From the NCBI GenBank assembly GCA_030652345.1, contig JAUSAU010000076.1:1-25668 (forward strand): 25,668 nt of DNA. Reading direction: 5' to 3'. Numbering within the stretch: the stretch's first letter is position 1; each line of letters opens with the position of its first letter. The notes below the pieces were generated by a model. The model did not search any database, was not told the origin of the DNA, and saw only the letters and a program-made list of their open reading frames with translations. This DNA comes from Coriobacteriia bacterium (GTDB lineage Bacteria > Actinomycetota > Coriobacteriia > Anaerosomatales > PALSA-660). A program made the translations under genes and the position numbers. Below are positions 8,362 to 16,409 of the stretch, piece after piece.

Positions 8362-8545
8362 CGTCGCCTGCACCTTCCGGCACTCATGCTGGCTCTCGTG
8401 TCCGTGGGCGATTGTCCTTCAACCGCGAGCGCGCGTCCACGACGAGGGACGGGGGCCCGACGCATCGCGCACGAGACCGGGCGCGCACGCTTCCGCACGC
8501 TCCCATTGGTGTTATCGGCTAGCAGGTCTTGGTAAGGTAGACCCT

Positions 8546-9862
8546 ATGGGCCCCTACGGAGTACAGATCGTCGCCATCGCGCTCCTGATCGTGGCGCAGG
8601 GGTACTTCGTCGCGGCGGAGATCGCACTCGTCTCAGCGCGTCGAACCGCGCTCCAGGCGGCCGCTGAACGGGGTTCGACCGGAGCCGCCGCGGCCATCCG
8701 ACTCGTCGACGATCCGACGAGGCTCCTCTCAGCGATCTCGGTCGCCATCACGCTATGCGGCTTCGGCGCCTCGGCGTTCACCGCTGTCACGTTCGAGGAA
8801 CCCGTCGCTGCCTGGTTTCGTTCGGCCGGTATCTCGTGGATGGGAAACGGGTTGGCCTCGGGCATGGCCGTCTTCGTCGTGACGCTGCTCGTCACCTACG
8901 TCACGGTCGTCTTCGGAGAGCTCGCGCCCAAGCGCCTCGGGCTGCAGCGGGCGGAGAAGGTCGCCGCGTCCGTCGCCATTCCGATCACCTGGCTCTCCCT
9001 GGCTGTCTCGCCGCTCATCTGGGTGCTGTCGCGCTCGACCGATCTCGTAGCTCCGCTGATCGGCGCGAAGCCGGGACAGGGCAAGTCCGGGGTGACCGAG
9101 GAGGAGATCAAGCTCCTCGTGACCGAGCAGGGCAGCCTGCTCGACGAAGAGAAGCGGATGATCCACGAGGTGTTCGAGCTCGGGGACACCGTGGCGCGCG
9201 AGATCATGGTCCCGCGTGTCGACGCGCAGATGCTCGAGGACACGCTGACGGTCGGCGCGGCGCTGCCGCACTTCCGCGGGACGGGCTTCTCCCGGATGCC
9301 GGTCTTCCACGACGATCCCGACACCGTCGTCGGTATCGCGCTGCTCAAGGACCTGCTCGGACCGATCGCAGCCGGGAGGGTGGACGAGCCGATCGCCGGC
9401 GTCATGCGGCCGCCCGCGTTCGTTCCCGAGACCAAGCCCATCCTCGACCTGTTGCAGGAGATGCGCGGGTCGCACAACCACATGGTCATCGTCGTCGACG
9501 AACACGGCGGGACCGCCGGTGTGGTCACGATCGAGGACATCGTCGAGGAGGTCATCGGCGAGATCGCAGATGAGTTCGACCGCGACTATCGCTACATCAA
9601 CCAGGTCAGCGACCGGACGTGGCTCGTCGACGGGCGCCTGCCCGTGGAGGATGCGAACGAGAAGCTCGGCCTGGATGTGCCTGAGAGCGAGGAGTACGAC
9701 ACCCTCGCGGGTTGGGTTCTCATGGAGCTGGGGCACATACCTGAACCGGGAGAGCGTGTCTCCGTCGACGGCGCCGAGATCCGCGTGCAAGCCGTCCGGA
9801 GGCGCCGCATCGCGCGTCTGCGTGTCACGCGCGAGCTCCCATCGGGGATGCCCGAAGCATGA
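8546..9862 (+). CDS. CNNM/CorC-family membrane protein with CBS pair (hemolysin-C-like)
   Basis: This 438-residue protein matches the DUF21(CNNM)-CBS-CBS-CorC_HlyC layout. The N-terminal hydrophobic helix (IVAIALLIVAQGYFVAAEIALVSARR) and two to three further membrane segments to about residue 175 form the CNNM domain, ending with the family signature VFGELAPKRLGLQ. A cytoplasmic tandem CBS pair follows at about 210-335 (REIMVPRVDAQML; HNHMVIVVDEHGGTAGVVTIEDIVEEVIGEI region). A C-terminal transporter-associated domain lies at about 350-430 (DGRLPVEDANEKLGL). Related proteins take part in Mg2+/Co2+ homeostasis, with the CBS pair binding ATP or Mg. ATG 8546 is chosen because GGTAAGGTAG lies just upstream and the hydrophobic segment begins at once; the longer open frame overlaps the divergent gene. 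It overlaps or abuts the next gene. Confidence 0.93.
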   Translation: MGPYGVQIVAIALLIVAQGYFVAAEIALVSARRTALQAAAERGSTGAAAAIRLVDDPTRLLSAISVAITLCGFGASAFTAVTFEEPVAAWFRSAGISWMGNGLASGMAVFVVTLLVTYVTVVFGELAPKRLGLQRAEKVAASVAIPITWLSLAVSPLIWVLSRSTDLVAPLIGAKPGQGKSGVTEEEIKLLVTEQGSLLDEEKRMIHEVFELGDTVAREIMVPRVDAQMLEDTLTVGAALPHFRGTGFSRMPVFHDDPDTVVGIALLKDLLGPIAAGRVDEPIAGVMRPPAFVPETKPILDLLQEMRGSHNHMVIVVDEHGGTAGVVTIEDIVEEVIGEIADEFDRDYRYINQVSDRTWLVDGRLPVEDANEKLGLDVPESEEYDTLAGWVLMELGHIPEPGERVSVDGAEIRVQAVRRRRIARLRVTRELPSGMPEA

Positions 9863-9885
9863 GTTCGCCGAAGGAGGAGTCGCCC

Positions 9886-10215
9886 ATGTCAGACACCACG
9901 CCCACGCCCGCGTCCGAGGCCCCGGTCCCGCCGCCCGTGACGCCGATCGAGCCGACGCCTGCGGCCGCCGCTCCTACGTACACGACCCCGCCGCCGTATG
10001 TCACACCCGAAGCTCCGCAGCAGCCGGCCGCCGGGCCGGTCGACGGCGGACCCGTGAAGGAGGCGCGCAGCGGCGGCATCATAGGCGGCATCGTGCTCAT
10101 CGTCCTGGGCGGCATCTTCCTCGCCGGCCAGTTCCTGCCGGGTATCGACATCTCGAAACTGTGGCCGCTGATCCTGATCGGCATCGGTGTCGGCATCATC
10201 GTGCGGAGGAGATAG
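9886..10215 (+). CDS. Small membrane protein with Pro-rich N terminus and LiaI/LiaF-type TM domain
   Basis: This 109-residue protein has a long Pro/Ala/Thr-rich, probably disordered N terminus (residues 1-55), then two hydrophobic segments, GGIIGGIVLIVLGGIFLAGQ and LWPLILIGIGVGIIV, ending in RRR. The two-helix unit with a central LWPL is typical of the LiaI/LiaF-like (DUF5668) membrane region found beside PspC proteins. ATG 9886 is preferred over ATG 9859, which overlaps the preceding stop (ATGA), because AAGGAGG lies at an ideal distance before 9886. The longer form would add nine residues. It is part of the 8546-11617 cluster and probably contributes to envelope-stress sensing at the inner membrane, by family context. 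Confidence 0.87.
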   Translation: MSDTTPTPASEAPVPPPVTPIEPTPAAAAPTYTTPPPYVTPEAPQQPAAGPVDGGPVKEARSGGIIGGIVLIVLGGIFLAGQFLPGIDISKLWPLILIGIGVGIIVRRR

Positions 10216-10218
10216 GCG

Positions 10219-11127
10219 ATGAACCGCGTATTCGACGGGCTGTCGCTCGTCGCACTCGGCGGGGTCCTGCTCGCCTGCACGACGGGCTATCTGCCCTGGG
10301 CCGTCTGGGTGTCGATCATCTCACTCTGGCCGCTCCTGCTGGTCTCGGCCGGCCTCGACCTCATCGGCAAGGCGACGGACCGCGACTGGCTGCGGGCGCT
10401 TTCGAGCGTCGTCTTCATCGCGGGACTGCTCTACGGGGCGCTCGTGATGCCGGCCGGATCGTGGGGCCCTTCGCGGATGATCGGCTCCGGGGGACCTGTC
10501 TACTCGCACAGCGTTCCTCATGACGCCGCCGTCACGGAGGGGACCGCGAAGATACAGGCCGTCGCGACCCGGATGACGCTCGTCGCCGGTCCCCGTCTGG
10601 CATCCATCCGGGGTGAGGCGCCCGCGGGAGCCGCACCGGAGCTGCGCACGACGAGCAGTGACGGCGTCGCGGATGTGCGTGTCGAGGGGCCGGGCGGCAC
10701 GATCACGATCGTCGGGCCTTCGACCCGCAACCGTCTCGACATCGAACTCGACCGCGATGTGCGCTGGAAGATGCTCGAGATCGACGCGGCCGCGGCCCAG
10801 AGCGACATCGATGTGAGCGGCCTGCGGGTCGACAGACTCACCATCGATGCCGGCGCGTCCGACGCGCGCATCACGGTCGGTGAGAACACGCCGAGCATCG
10901 TCGTGTCGGCCGGCGCAGCGAACGTCACGGTGCGCGTTCCGAAGTCGGCGCGCGTGATGATGAACCTGTCCGGCGCGCTCACCGCGCCGGGCATGCCCGC
11001 CGACTTCACCCGGACTCACGGCAACGGATTCATCGGTGACGCCGTGTGGACGGGCGACGGGAGCGGTGCCTCGATCGATATCGCGGTCCACGCCGGAGTC
11101 GCCAGCGTGTCCGTGCAGCGCTACTAG
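10219..11127 (+). CDS. LiaF/toast-rack-like membrane protein
   Basis: This 302-residue protein starts at ATG 10219, with GGAGGAG overlapping the previous stop codon. The first 75 residues hold up to three hydrophobic helices, with SLWPLLLVSAGLDLIG again showing the LiaF-type 'LWP' signature. The remaining 220 residues are a Val/Ile/Asp-rich beta repeat (IDVSGLRVDRLTIDAGASDARITVG, then VVSAGAANVTVRVP), as in the toast-rack or bactofilin-like adhesin folds of LiaF C-terminal domains. LiaF proteins restrain LiaS-type kinases and respond to cell-wall damage, but no LiaRS pair is seen nearby, so the signalling partner is unknown. The neighbours (LiaI/LiaF-type and PspC proteins) support an envelope-stress role. 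The C terminus (VASVSVQRY) ends as a beta strand, as expected for this fold. Confidence 0.85.
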   Translation: MNRVFDGLSLVALGGVLLACTTGYLPWAVWVSIISLWPLLLVSAGLDLIGKATDRDWLRALSSVVFIAGLLYGALVMPAGSWGPSRMIGSGGPVYSHSVPHDAAVTEGTAKIQAVATRMTLVAGPRLASIRGEAPAGAAPELRTTSSDGVADVRVEGPGGTITIVGPSTRNRLDIELDRDVRWKMLEIDAAAAQSDIDVSGLRVDRLTIDAGASDARITVGENTPSIVVSAGAANVTVRVPKSARVMMNLSGALTAPGMPADFTRTHGNGFIGDAVWTGDGSGASIDIAVHAGVASVSVQRY

Positions 11128-11140
11128 GAGGAAGCCAGGA

Positions 11141-11617
11141 ATGGGAACCTTGAACGACACCCGCTCGAAAGCAGGCGTCGCGGCCGGCGTCGTCCTCGTC
11201 GCGCTCGGGGGCTGGCTGCTCCTGAGGACGACCGGGATCGTCCCGGGCTTCGTCTTCGACCTGCTCGACCGCATCGCGTGGCCACTCGCGCTCATCGTCA
11301 CCGGTGCCGGGCTCATCTTCGTCGCACAGCGGGCGAAGGCGCCGGCGTCCGGTGCACGGCTGTACCGCTCTCGCGACGACACCTGGCTGGGCGGCGTCCT
11401 GGCCGGGATCGGCGACTACCTCGCCGTCGACGCCACCGTGCTGCGGATCGCCTTCATCGTGTTGGCGAGTCTCGGCGGCCTCGGGGGCGTGCTGGTGCCG
11501 GCGTACATCGTCTTGTGGATCCTGGTGCCGGAAGCGCCGATCGGGGCCGTCCCGGCTGCCGCCGACGCCGCTCCGGTGCCGCCCGTGCCACCCGCTCCAC
11601 CGACCGAAGGTGCGTGA
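11141..11617 (+). CDS. PspC-domain membrane protein
   Basis: This 158-residue protein starts at ATG 11141 behind AGGAGGAA. It has two N-terminal hydrophobic segments of the LiaF type (VAAGVVLVALGGWLLL; IAWPLALIVTGAGLIFVA). A PspC domain follows at about residues 70-130: LYRSRDDTWLGGVLAGIGDY, then LRIAFIVLASLGGLGG and AYIVLWILVPE. The C terminus is Pro/Ala-rich. PspC proteins sit in the inner membrane and help sense or respond to membrane stress. Actinobacterial versions often lack PspA and PspB and occur next to LiaF-like proteins, as here. The fusion of a LiaF-type two-helix unit to PspC shows that the three proteins of this cluster share one building block. A PspC function beyond the family role cannot be assigned. 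Confidence 0.9.
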   Translation: MGTLNDTRSKAGVAAGVVLVALGGWLLLRTTGIVPGFVFDLLDRIAWPLALIVTGAGLIFVAQRAKAPASGARLYRSRDDTWLGGVLAGIGDYLAVDATVLRIAFIVLASLGGLGGVLVPAYIVLWILVPEAPIGAVPAAADAAPVPPVPPAPPTEGA

Positions 11618-11620
11618 CGC

Positions 11621-12577
11621 GTGTCCGAATGCCCCCTGCCCCCCGAAGGAACCCTGCAGCCCGCCCCGCCGACCCGGCCTGGTGACGTGATCGACGGCCA
11701 TACCCACCTGTTCACGGTGGGCCTGCTCCGGGAGTTCGTCGAGTCGATGGAGAACCCGCCGGAGCGCTTCAAGGACGCGTTGCGTCGCAAGCAGTTCGGC
11801 CGGCGCGCGGACGTGCTGCCCGACCTCACCCCGCAGGAGACCGCGTGCTGGTACCTCGAGCGGCTGCAGGCCGCCGGGGTGAGCAAGGCGCTCGTGATGT
11901 CGATCGCGCCGGACAACCAGTGGACGCGCGACTTCCTCGTCGCGGCGAACGGGCACGTGCACGCGCTCGCGTCGATCGATCCGCGCGACCCCCGCGCGCC
12001 CGTGATGCTCGAGCGCGAGGTGGCAGCGGGTTTCCGCGGCGTGAAGCTGCTGCCGGTCAACCGCTGCTACCACCTCTCCGACCCGGCGTGCCGCCCGTTC
12101 TTCGAGAAGGTCGCCGAGCTCGGGGTCAACGTCACCATCCACTACGGCGTGACCGTGGACCCCACCGGGGATCTGCGATACGCCGACCCCATCGACCTCT
12201 CGCCGGTGGCGCGGGACTTCCCGGACACCCAGTTCGTGATCGCGCACTTCGGCGCGGGGTGGCTCGACTCGGTCCTGCGCGTCGCCTACCAGTGCAAGAA
12301 CGTCTGCGTCGACACGTCCGGCACGAACAACTGGATGGACTACCACGTCCCGAAGATGACCCTGCCGGAGGTGTTCGAGCGGGCGCTGATGGCGATGGGG
12401 CCCGAGCGCGTGATCTTCGGGACCGACGCCGGCACCACCGCGCCGTACCGGACGTGGATCAAGTTCCAGCAGGTCCGCACGCTCGAGGAACTCGGGCTCT
12501 CCGACGGCGACCGCGACCTTGTGCTGCGCGGCAACGCCGCGCGCATCTTCCGCCTCGACGAGCCGCTGCTGCCATGA
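11621..12577 (+). CDS. Amidohydrolase-family metal-dependent hydrolase (amidohydrolase_2 type)
   Basis: This 318-residue cytoplasmic protein starts at GTG 11621, three bases after the PspC stop. The TIM-barrel amidohydrolase layout is visible. DGHTH near residue 24 gives the first metal-binding His pair, GVKLLP carries a barrel Lys, NVTIHYG and VIAHFGAGW supply further His residues, and IFGTDAG gives the conserved Asp near the C terminus. Proteins of this type hydrolyse or decarboxylate small carboxylated or cyclic compounds using one or two divalent metals. The substrate cannot be read from the sequence. The stop overlaps the methyltransferase start (ATGA), so the two are co-translated. Cys residues are unusually frequent for this window (ECPLPP, CYHLSDPAC, YQCKNVCV) but show no obvious cluster motif. 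Confidence 0.88.
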   Translation: MSECPLPPEGTLQPAPPTRPGDVIDGHTHLFTVGLLREFVESMENPPERFKDALRRKQFGRRADVLPDLTPQETACWYLERLQAAGVSKALVMSIAPDNQWTRDFLVAANGHVHALASIDPRDPRAPVMLEREVAAGFRGVKLLPVNRCYHLSDPACRPFFEKVAELGVNVTIHYGVTVDPTGDLRYADPIDLSPVARDFPDTQFVIAHFGAGWLDSVLRVAYQCKNVCVDTSGTNNWMDYHVPKMTLPEVFERALMAMGPERVIFGTDAGTTAPYRTWIKFQQVRTLEELGLSDGDRDLVLRGNAARIFRLDEPLLP

Positions 12578-13395
12578 CGTTCGGAGACGGACGGGACACA
12601 CCCGGCGCGGTCGTCGAGCCGGCGGCCGACTACGACCGCTTCGTCGACTGGAACAAGCGGCTCGCCCGTGAGGCGCCGTTCTTCCGGCATGAGTTCGGCG
12701 CGCACGCCGTGCGCCGTATCATCGACGTCGGGTGCGGGACCGGCCAGCACGCGATCATGTGGGCCGGATGGGGCCTCGAGGTGGTCGGAGTCGATCCGAG
12801 CGCGTCGATGCTCGCGCAGGCCCGGATCAACGCGAAGGCCGAGGCGGAGCGTGTCGCCGCGGCCGGCGGTTCGGTGACCTTCGTCGAGGGCGGCTTCGGC
12901 GAGCTCGCCGCGCTCGGCCTTGCACCTGCCGACGCCGTCACGTGCACCGGGAATGCGCTTCCGCACGTCAGCGGCCTGCCAGGGTTGCGTGAAGCGATCG
13001 CGGATTTCGCGGCGGTCCTTCGGCCCGGCGGCGCCTGCATCCTGCACCTGCTCAACCACGACCGCCTGCTCGCCGGGCGGATCCGTTCGATCGCCCCGGT
13101 CGTGCGAGAGACCGACGACGGCACCTGGGTGTTCCTTCGCGTCATCGACTACGTCGAGGCCGGGATCGGATTCGACTTCGTCACCTTGCACAGGCCGACG
13201 GGCGGCTACGCCTCGGATGCCGCCTGGGAGACCTCGTCGCGGCGGTCCGTGCACACGGCGCTGCCGAGCGCCGTGCTGCGCGGCGAACTCGAGGCGAACG
13301 GGTTCAGCCTCGTGCGGGCGTTCGGCAATCACGAGGCGCTGCCGTTCGAGGCCGACCGGGACGAGTCGGTGATCCTGGTCGGGACGAAGGGCTGA
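12574..13395 (+). CDS. Class I SAM-dependent methyltransferase
   Basis: This 273-residue protein begins at ATG 12574, overlapping the amidohydrolase stop. The Rossmann-type SAM-binding site is clear: motif I is IIDVGCGTGQHA, followed by VVGVDPSASML with the acidic residue that binds the ribose hydroxyls. A post-II region (ADAVTCTGNALPHVS) and motif III (FAAVLRPGGACILHLL) follow. The C-terminal third is beta-rich and probably binds the substrate. It resembles small-molecule methyltransferases of the UbiE/COQ5 superfamily, but the substrate is unknown. Translational coupling with the amidohydrolase suggests the two act on the same compound or pathway. It ends 23 bp from the convergent maf gene, with no clear terminator between them. 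Confidence 0.9.
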   Translation: MTFGDGRDTPGAVVEPAADYDRFVDWNKRLAREAPFFRHEFGAHAVRRIIDVGCGTGQHAIMWAGWGLEVVGVDPSASMLAQARINAKAEAERVAAAGGSVTFVEGGFGELAALGLAPADAVTCTGNALPHVSGLPGLREAIADFAAVLRPGGACILHLLNHDRLLAGRIRSIAPVVRETDDGTWVFLRVIDYVEAGIGFDFVTLHRPTGGYASDAAWETSSRRSVHTALPSAVLRGELEANGFSLVRAFGNHEALPFEADRDESVILVGTKG

Positions 13396-13418
13396 CGCGC
13401 GGGTGGTGTGATCGCCGT

Positions 13419-14081
13419 TCAGCGCACCGGCGCACCGCAGATGCGCGGTCCGAGCGTGCAGCGCGTCCCGCGCGACTCGTCGCACGCCGCGACGGGCGAC
13501 TCGGCGGAGATACCGAGGCGCGTCAGTTGCGCGTAGACGTGGCAGAGCGGCAGGCCCGCGACGTTCTGGTAGCACTCGCCCTCGTCGACGGAGGCGAGCA
13601 TCGCCTCGATGTTGTAGGCGCCCGCGCAGCCCATCGCCTCACCGCCCGCGATCCACGTCGAGATCGCCCCGTCGTCCAGTTCACGCATCAGCACGGGCGT
13701 GACGACTGCGAAGGTGCGCGGCTCGGACTCGCCCGCGGGCAGCAGTGCCACGCCGGTGGCGACCTCGTGCGTCCTGCCCGACAGCGCCGCGAGCATACGG
13801 AGCGCGTCGGGTTCGTCCGCCGGCTTTCCGAGGATCTCGCCATCGAGCATGACGATCGTGTCGCATGCCACGATGAGACCCGCGTCCGGCGATGCGGCCC
13901 GGGCCGCACGGGACTTGTCCGCGGCGATCGAGCGAGCGAGCACCGGGGGCACGTTCCGAAGCGGCCCCGTCAGGTCCTCATCGGTGTCCGTGGCCGTGAC
14001 GTCGTACGGGAGCCCGAGCCACGCGAGGAGGCGCCGACGGCGCGGCGAGGCTGAGGCGAGCGTGATGGGTGTCTGTTCCAT
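13419..14081 (-). CDS. maf: Maf-family nucleoside triphosphate pyrophosphatase
   Basis: This 220-residue protein starts at ATG 14081; the frame stays open upstream, but the extra residues do not look like Maf. Maf proteins hydrolyse non-canonical or pyrimidine NTPs to NMP and pyrophosphate and are linked to septum control. The N-terminal ASASPRRRRLL motif, AADKSRAA (conserved Lys), CDTIVMLDGEILGKP (catalytic Asp and Lys) and NVAGLPLCHVY are present. In the motif usually written DKAGAYGIQG, the DK pair is replaced by GC (GCAGAYNIE), and the following loop is divergent. A C-terminal tail of about 30 residues with three Cys (CDESRGTRC..RICG) extends beyond the usual end. It is convergent with the methyltransferase gene and divergent from the second HEAT/HD-GYP operon. 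Confidence 0.93.
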   Translation of the reverse strand: MEQTPITLASASPRRRRLLAWLGLPYDVTATDTDEDLTGPLRNVPPVLARSIAADKSRAARAASPDAGLIVACDTIVMLDGEILGKPADEPDALRMLAALSGRTHEVATGVALLPAGESEPRTFAVVTPVLMRELDDGAISTWIAGGEAMGCAGAYNIEAMLASVDEGECYQNVAGLPLCHVYAQLTRLGISAESPVAACDESRGTRCTLGPRICGAPVR

Positions 14082-14121
14082 GCCGCGATGATACACGGCG
14101 ACCGGGAGGATGCGCACAGGC

Positions 14122-14139
14122 GCACGCGTGTACGCGTGC
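14122..14139. repeat. 18-bp palindrome upstream of the second HEAT/HD-GYP operon
   Basis: GCACGCGT and ACGCGTGC are perfect inverted arms of 8 bp separated by GT. The element lies in the divergent region between maf and the 14236 gene. It is 19 bp upstream of a CATAAT (14159-14164) that could be a -10 box, so it would cover the -35 region. This is a plausible operator, but no regulator can be named. Confidence 0.45.
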
Positions 14140-14235
14140 ACGCGGGGCCGTCAGGGTTCATAATCGATGAGGGCGGCGCTTGTCACCGGCCCCGGGGGAT
14201 CCGACCGCAGTACCGCGAGACGAAGGGGGGCCTCG

Positions 14236-16407
14236 ATGTCCGCATCCGCAGGGGACGCCGTTCCGCGCGCTCCCGAGAGCATCGAGAACTTCGTCAAGCA
14301 GCTCAACATCACGTACAAGGCGGTCCACCTCTATCCGGTCTCGAGCGCCATCCCGCGACAGAGCGCGTTGGAGGCGGTCGCAGCACTCAAGCTCGTGCTC
14401 GAACGTCAGCCCGTGGCGCTCCTTCAGATCGCCAAGGACGGCCTCTTCCACGAGGGCGGCGCCATCTTCCCGAACTCAGAGGCCTTCGCCGCGTTCGGGC
14501 GCGAGTTCTACGCCCGCAACCTCGCCGAAGTGCGGTTCCACGCCGGTGCGAACGAGACCGACATCGCGAAGTTCCTCTCGGTGCTCGATGCCGCGCCCGA
14601 GGACATCACCGTGCAGGGCGGATTCGAGTCGATGCTGTGGGAGATCGGCGTCAGCACGGTGACGGTGACCGAGGCGTCGGCTCGCATCGTCGACGCCGAC
14701 ACGGACGTCGTCGAGGCCGAGCTCGCGACGATCGAGGGAGAGCCCTGGCCGCCGACCATCGAGCGCATCGACGAGCTCATGGACGGGGCGGCGGGAGGGC
14801 GCCCACGCGACCAGCGCGTCCTCGTCCGTGTCCTGCGCGACCCGCACCTCCTGTCCCGGTACCTGCGCGAGTCGCTCGCCTCGTCCCGCGGTGAGGCGCC
14901 CGAGGTCGAGCTGTCATCCCGCATCAGCGCACTGTCGCACTGCGTGCAGTTCGAGCTTCCCGAGGATCAGGCGTCGCTCCTGCGGTCCATCGCCGACGCG
15001 GTCATGGACCTCGATCCGTCTCTGCGTGAGCGCCTCTTCCGTACGCGCCTGCTCGAGGAGGCGCGGCGTGACGACTCGGTGGCCGAGGTCATCGAGCAGA
15101 TGGGGCTCGAGGAAGTCCTCGATTCGATCATCGCCCAGATCGATGAGACGCCCGAGTCGCTCGCAGGACTGTCGCGTGCGATCCGCAACCTCGCCCTGAT
15201 CAACGTGGCGACCAGCCGCGACGCCATCCTCGGGATGGCGGGGGACAAGATGCGCGCGGCCGGTGCCAGCGAGGGCTACATCTCCCAGGTGCTCGAAGGT
15301 GCTGCTCCCCAGCGGCTGACGGTCGGGGAACGCAAGCGCCCCAACGAGTCGCAGCCGGTCGAGAACATCCTGCGGCTCATCGACATGGCGCCCGGCGGCG
15401 GGGGCGTGCATGCCTACGACGAGGCGATCGCCCCCCTGCGAGCCGAGGCGGCGCGTGGGACGACCGACGGTGACGTCGTCGCGGCCCTGGTGACGCTGGC
15501 GACCGTCGAGCGTCGAGAAGACGCCTTCGCCTCGATCATGTCCCTGCTCGAGGACAGCGTGGGCCTGCTCGTCGATCAGCACGAGTTCGAGATCGCTGCG
15601 GACACGGCCGAGGCGCTGATAGCGGCGTCGAACGAGCCCGGGGTCGACGAGGCGCAGCGCACGCGCATCGGACTCGTCGTCCAGGTGCTCGCCCGGCCTG
15701 AGGCGATGCGCCGGGTGACCGGCGCGCTGCGACTCTACCGTCATGACTCACCGGAGCACGCCGCCTGTCGGCGCCTGCTCGCGATCCTCGGGTCGTCGAC
15801 CATCGACTCGTTGCTCGAGGTGCTCGCCGATGAGCCCGATATGGCGGCGCGCAAGGCCGTCGTCGACCTCGTCTCGGGGATGGCAGACCGCTTCATCCCG
15901 CAGCTCGGCAGCCGCATCAACGACCGGCGCTGGTACTTCGTGCGCAACGTCGTCGCTATCCTCGGCGCCACGCGATCGCGCGAGGCGCTCCCGTACCTTC
16001 AGCGCACGCTCAAGCACACGGATGCCCGTGTGCGGCGTGAGAGCATCCGCGCTCTCTCGGCGGTACGGGAGCCGGTCGCGGATCAGATGCTCGTCGCGGC
16101 GCTGGCCGACGATGACGCCGGCAACGTACAGATCGCAGCGCGCTACCTCGGTTCGACACACTGCTTCGCCGCGATCCCGGCGCTCGAGGAGATCGCGAAG
16201 GGTCTCGGTCACTCGGGTCGCGAGAGCGGGCCGCGCATCGAGGCGATCGAGGCGATCGGCCGCCTCGGACAGCTGTCGTCAGTTCCGGTGCTTCAGGACC
16301 TCGCCCGCAGGCGCGGCATCCTCGGCGGCAAGGATCGCGACATCCGTGCAGCCGCGACGGCCGCGCTCGGTGCGATCGCCGCCAACCGTGCGGGGGGAGG
16401 TGCGTGA
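14236..16407 (+). CDS. HEAT-repeat protein with N-terminal YP module (copy B)
   Basis: This 723-residue soluble protein starts at ATG 14236, chosen because AAGGGGGG lies just upstream; an in-frame ATG at 14167 has no ribosome-binding site. Residues about 15-145 carry the shared module (KAVHLYPVSSAIPRQ, Tyr33-Pro34; IAKDGLFHEGG; LAEVRFHAGANETDIAKFL). A helical middle of unknown fold follows. The last 230 residues or so are clear HEAT repeats: DRRWYFVRNVVAILGA, EALPYLQRTLKHTDARVRRE, SIRALSAV, IEAIEAIGRLGQLSSVPVL and IRAAATAALGAI. The expected role is a protein-interaction scaffold. It is followed, as in copy A, by an HD-GYP gene: its stop at 16405-16407 lies two bases before the downstream ATG. 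The match to copy A covers the module, gene order and C-terminal fold, but sequence divergence is considerable, so the duplication is old or the two copies were acquired separately. Confidence 0.9.
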   Translation: MSASAGDAVPRAPESIENFVKQLNITYKAVHLYPVSSAIPRQSALEAVAALKLVLERQPVALLQIAKDGLFHEGGAIFPNSEAFAAFGREFYARNLAEVRFHAGANETDIAKFLSVLDAAPEDITVQGGFESMLWEIGVSTVTVTEASARIVDADTDVVEAELATIEGEPWPPTIERIDELMDGAAGGRPRDQRVLVRVLRDPHLLSRYLRESLASSRGEAPEVELSSRISALSHCVQFELPEDQASLLRSIADAVMDLDPSLRERLFRTRLLEEARRDDSVAEVIEQMGLEEVLDSIIAQIDETPESLAGLSRAIRNLALINVATSRDAILGMAGDKMRAAGASEGYISQVLEGAAPQRLTVGERKRPNESQPVENILRLIDMAPGGGGVHAYDEAIAPLRAEAARGTTDGDVVAALVTLATVERREDAFASIMSLLEDSVGLLVDQHEFEIAADTAEALIAASNEPGVDEAQRTRIGLVVQVLARPEAMRRVTGALRLYRHDSPEHAACRRLLAILGSSTIDSLLEVLADEPDMAARKAVVDLVSGMADRFIPQLGSRINDRRWYFVRNVVAILGATRSREALPYLQRTLKHTDARVRRESIRALSAVREPVADQMLVAALADDDAGNVQIAARYLGSTHCFAAIPALEEIAKGLGHSGRESGPRIEAIEAIGRLGQLSSVPVLQDLARRRGILGGKDRDIRAAATAALGAIAANRAGGGA

Positions 16408-16409
16408 GC

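Noticed and set aside
6301..8535. A 744-codon open frame on the plus strand, antisense to the HEAT-repeat and HD-GYP genes.
   Set aside because: Its product is Arg/Asp/His-rich with no domain or ribosome-binding site. It is the usual mirror of a G+C-rich gene, while the opposite strand has clear HEAT and HD-GYP motifs.
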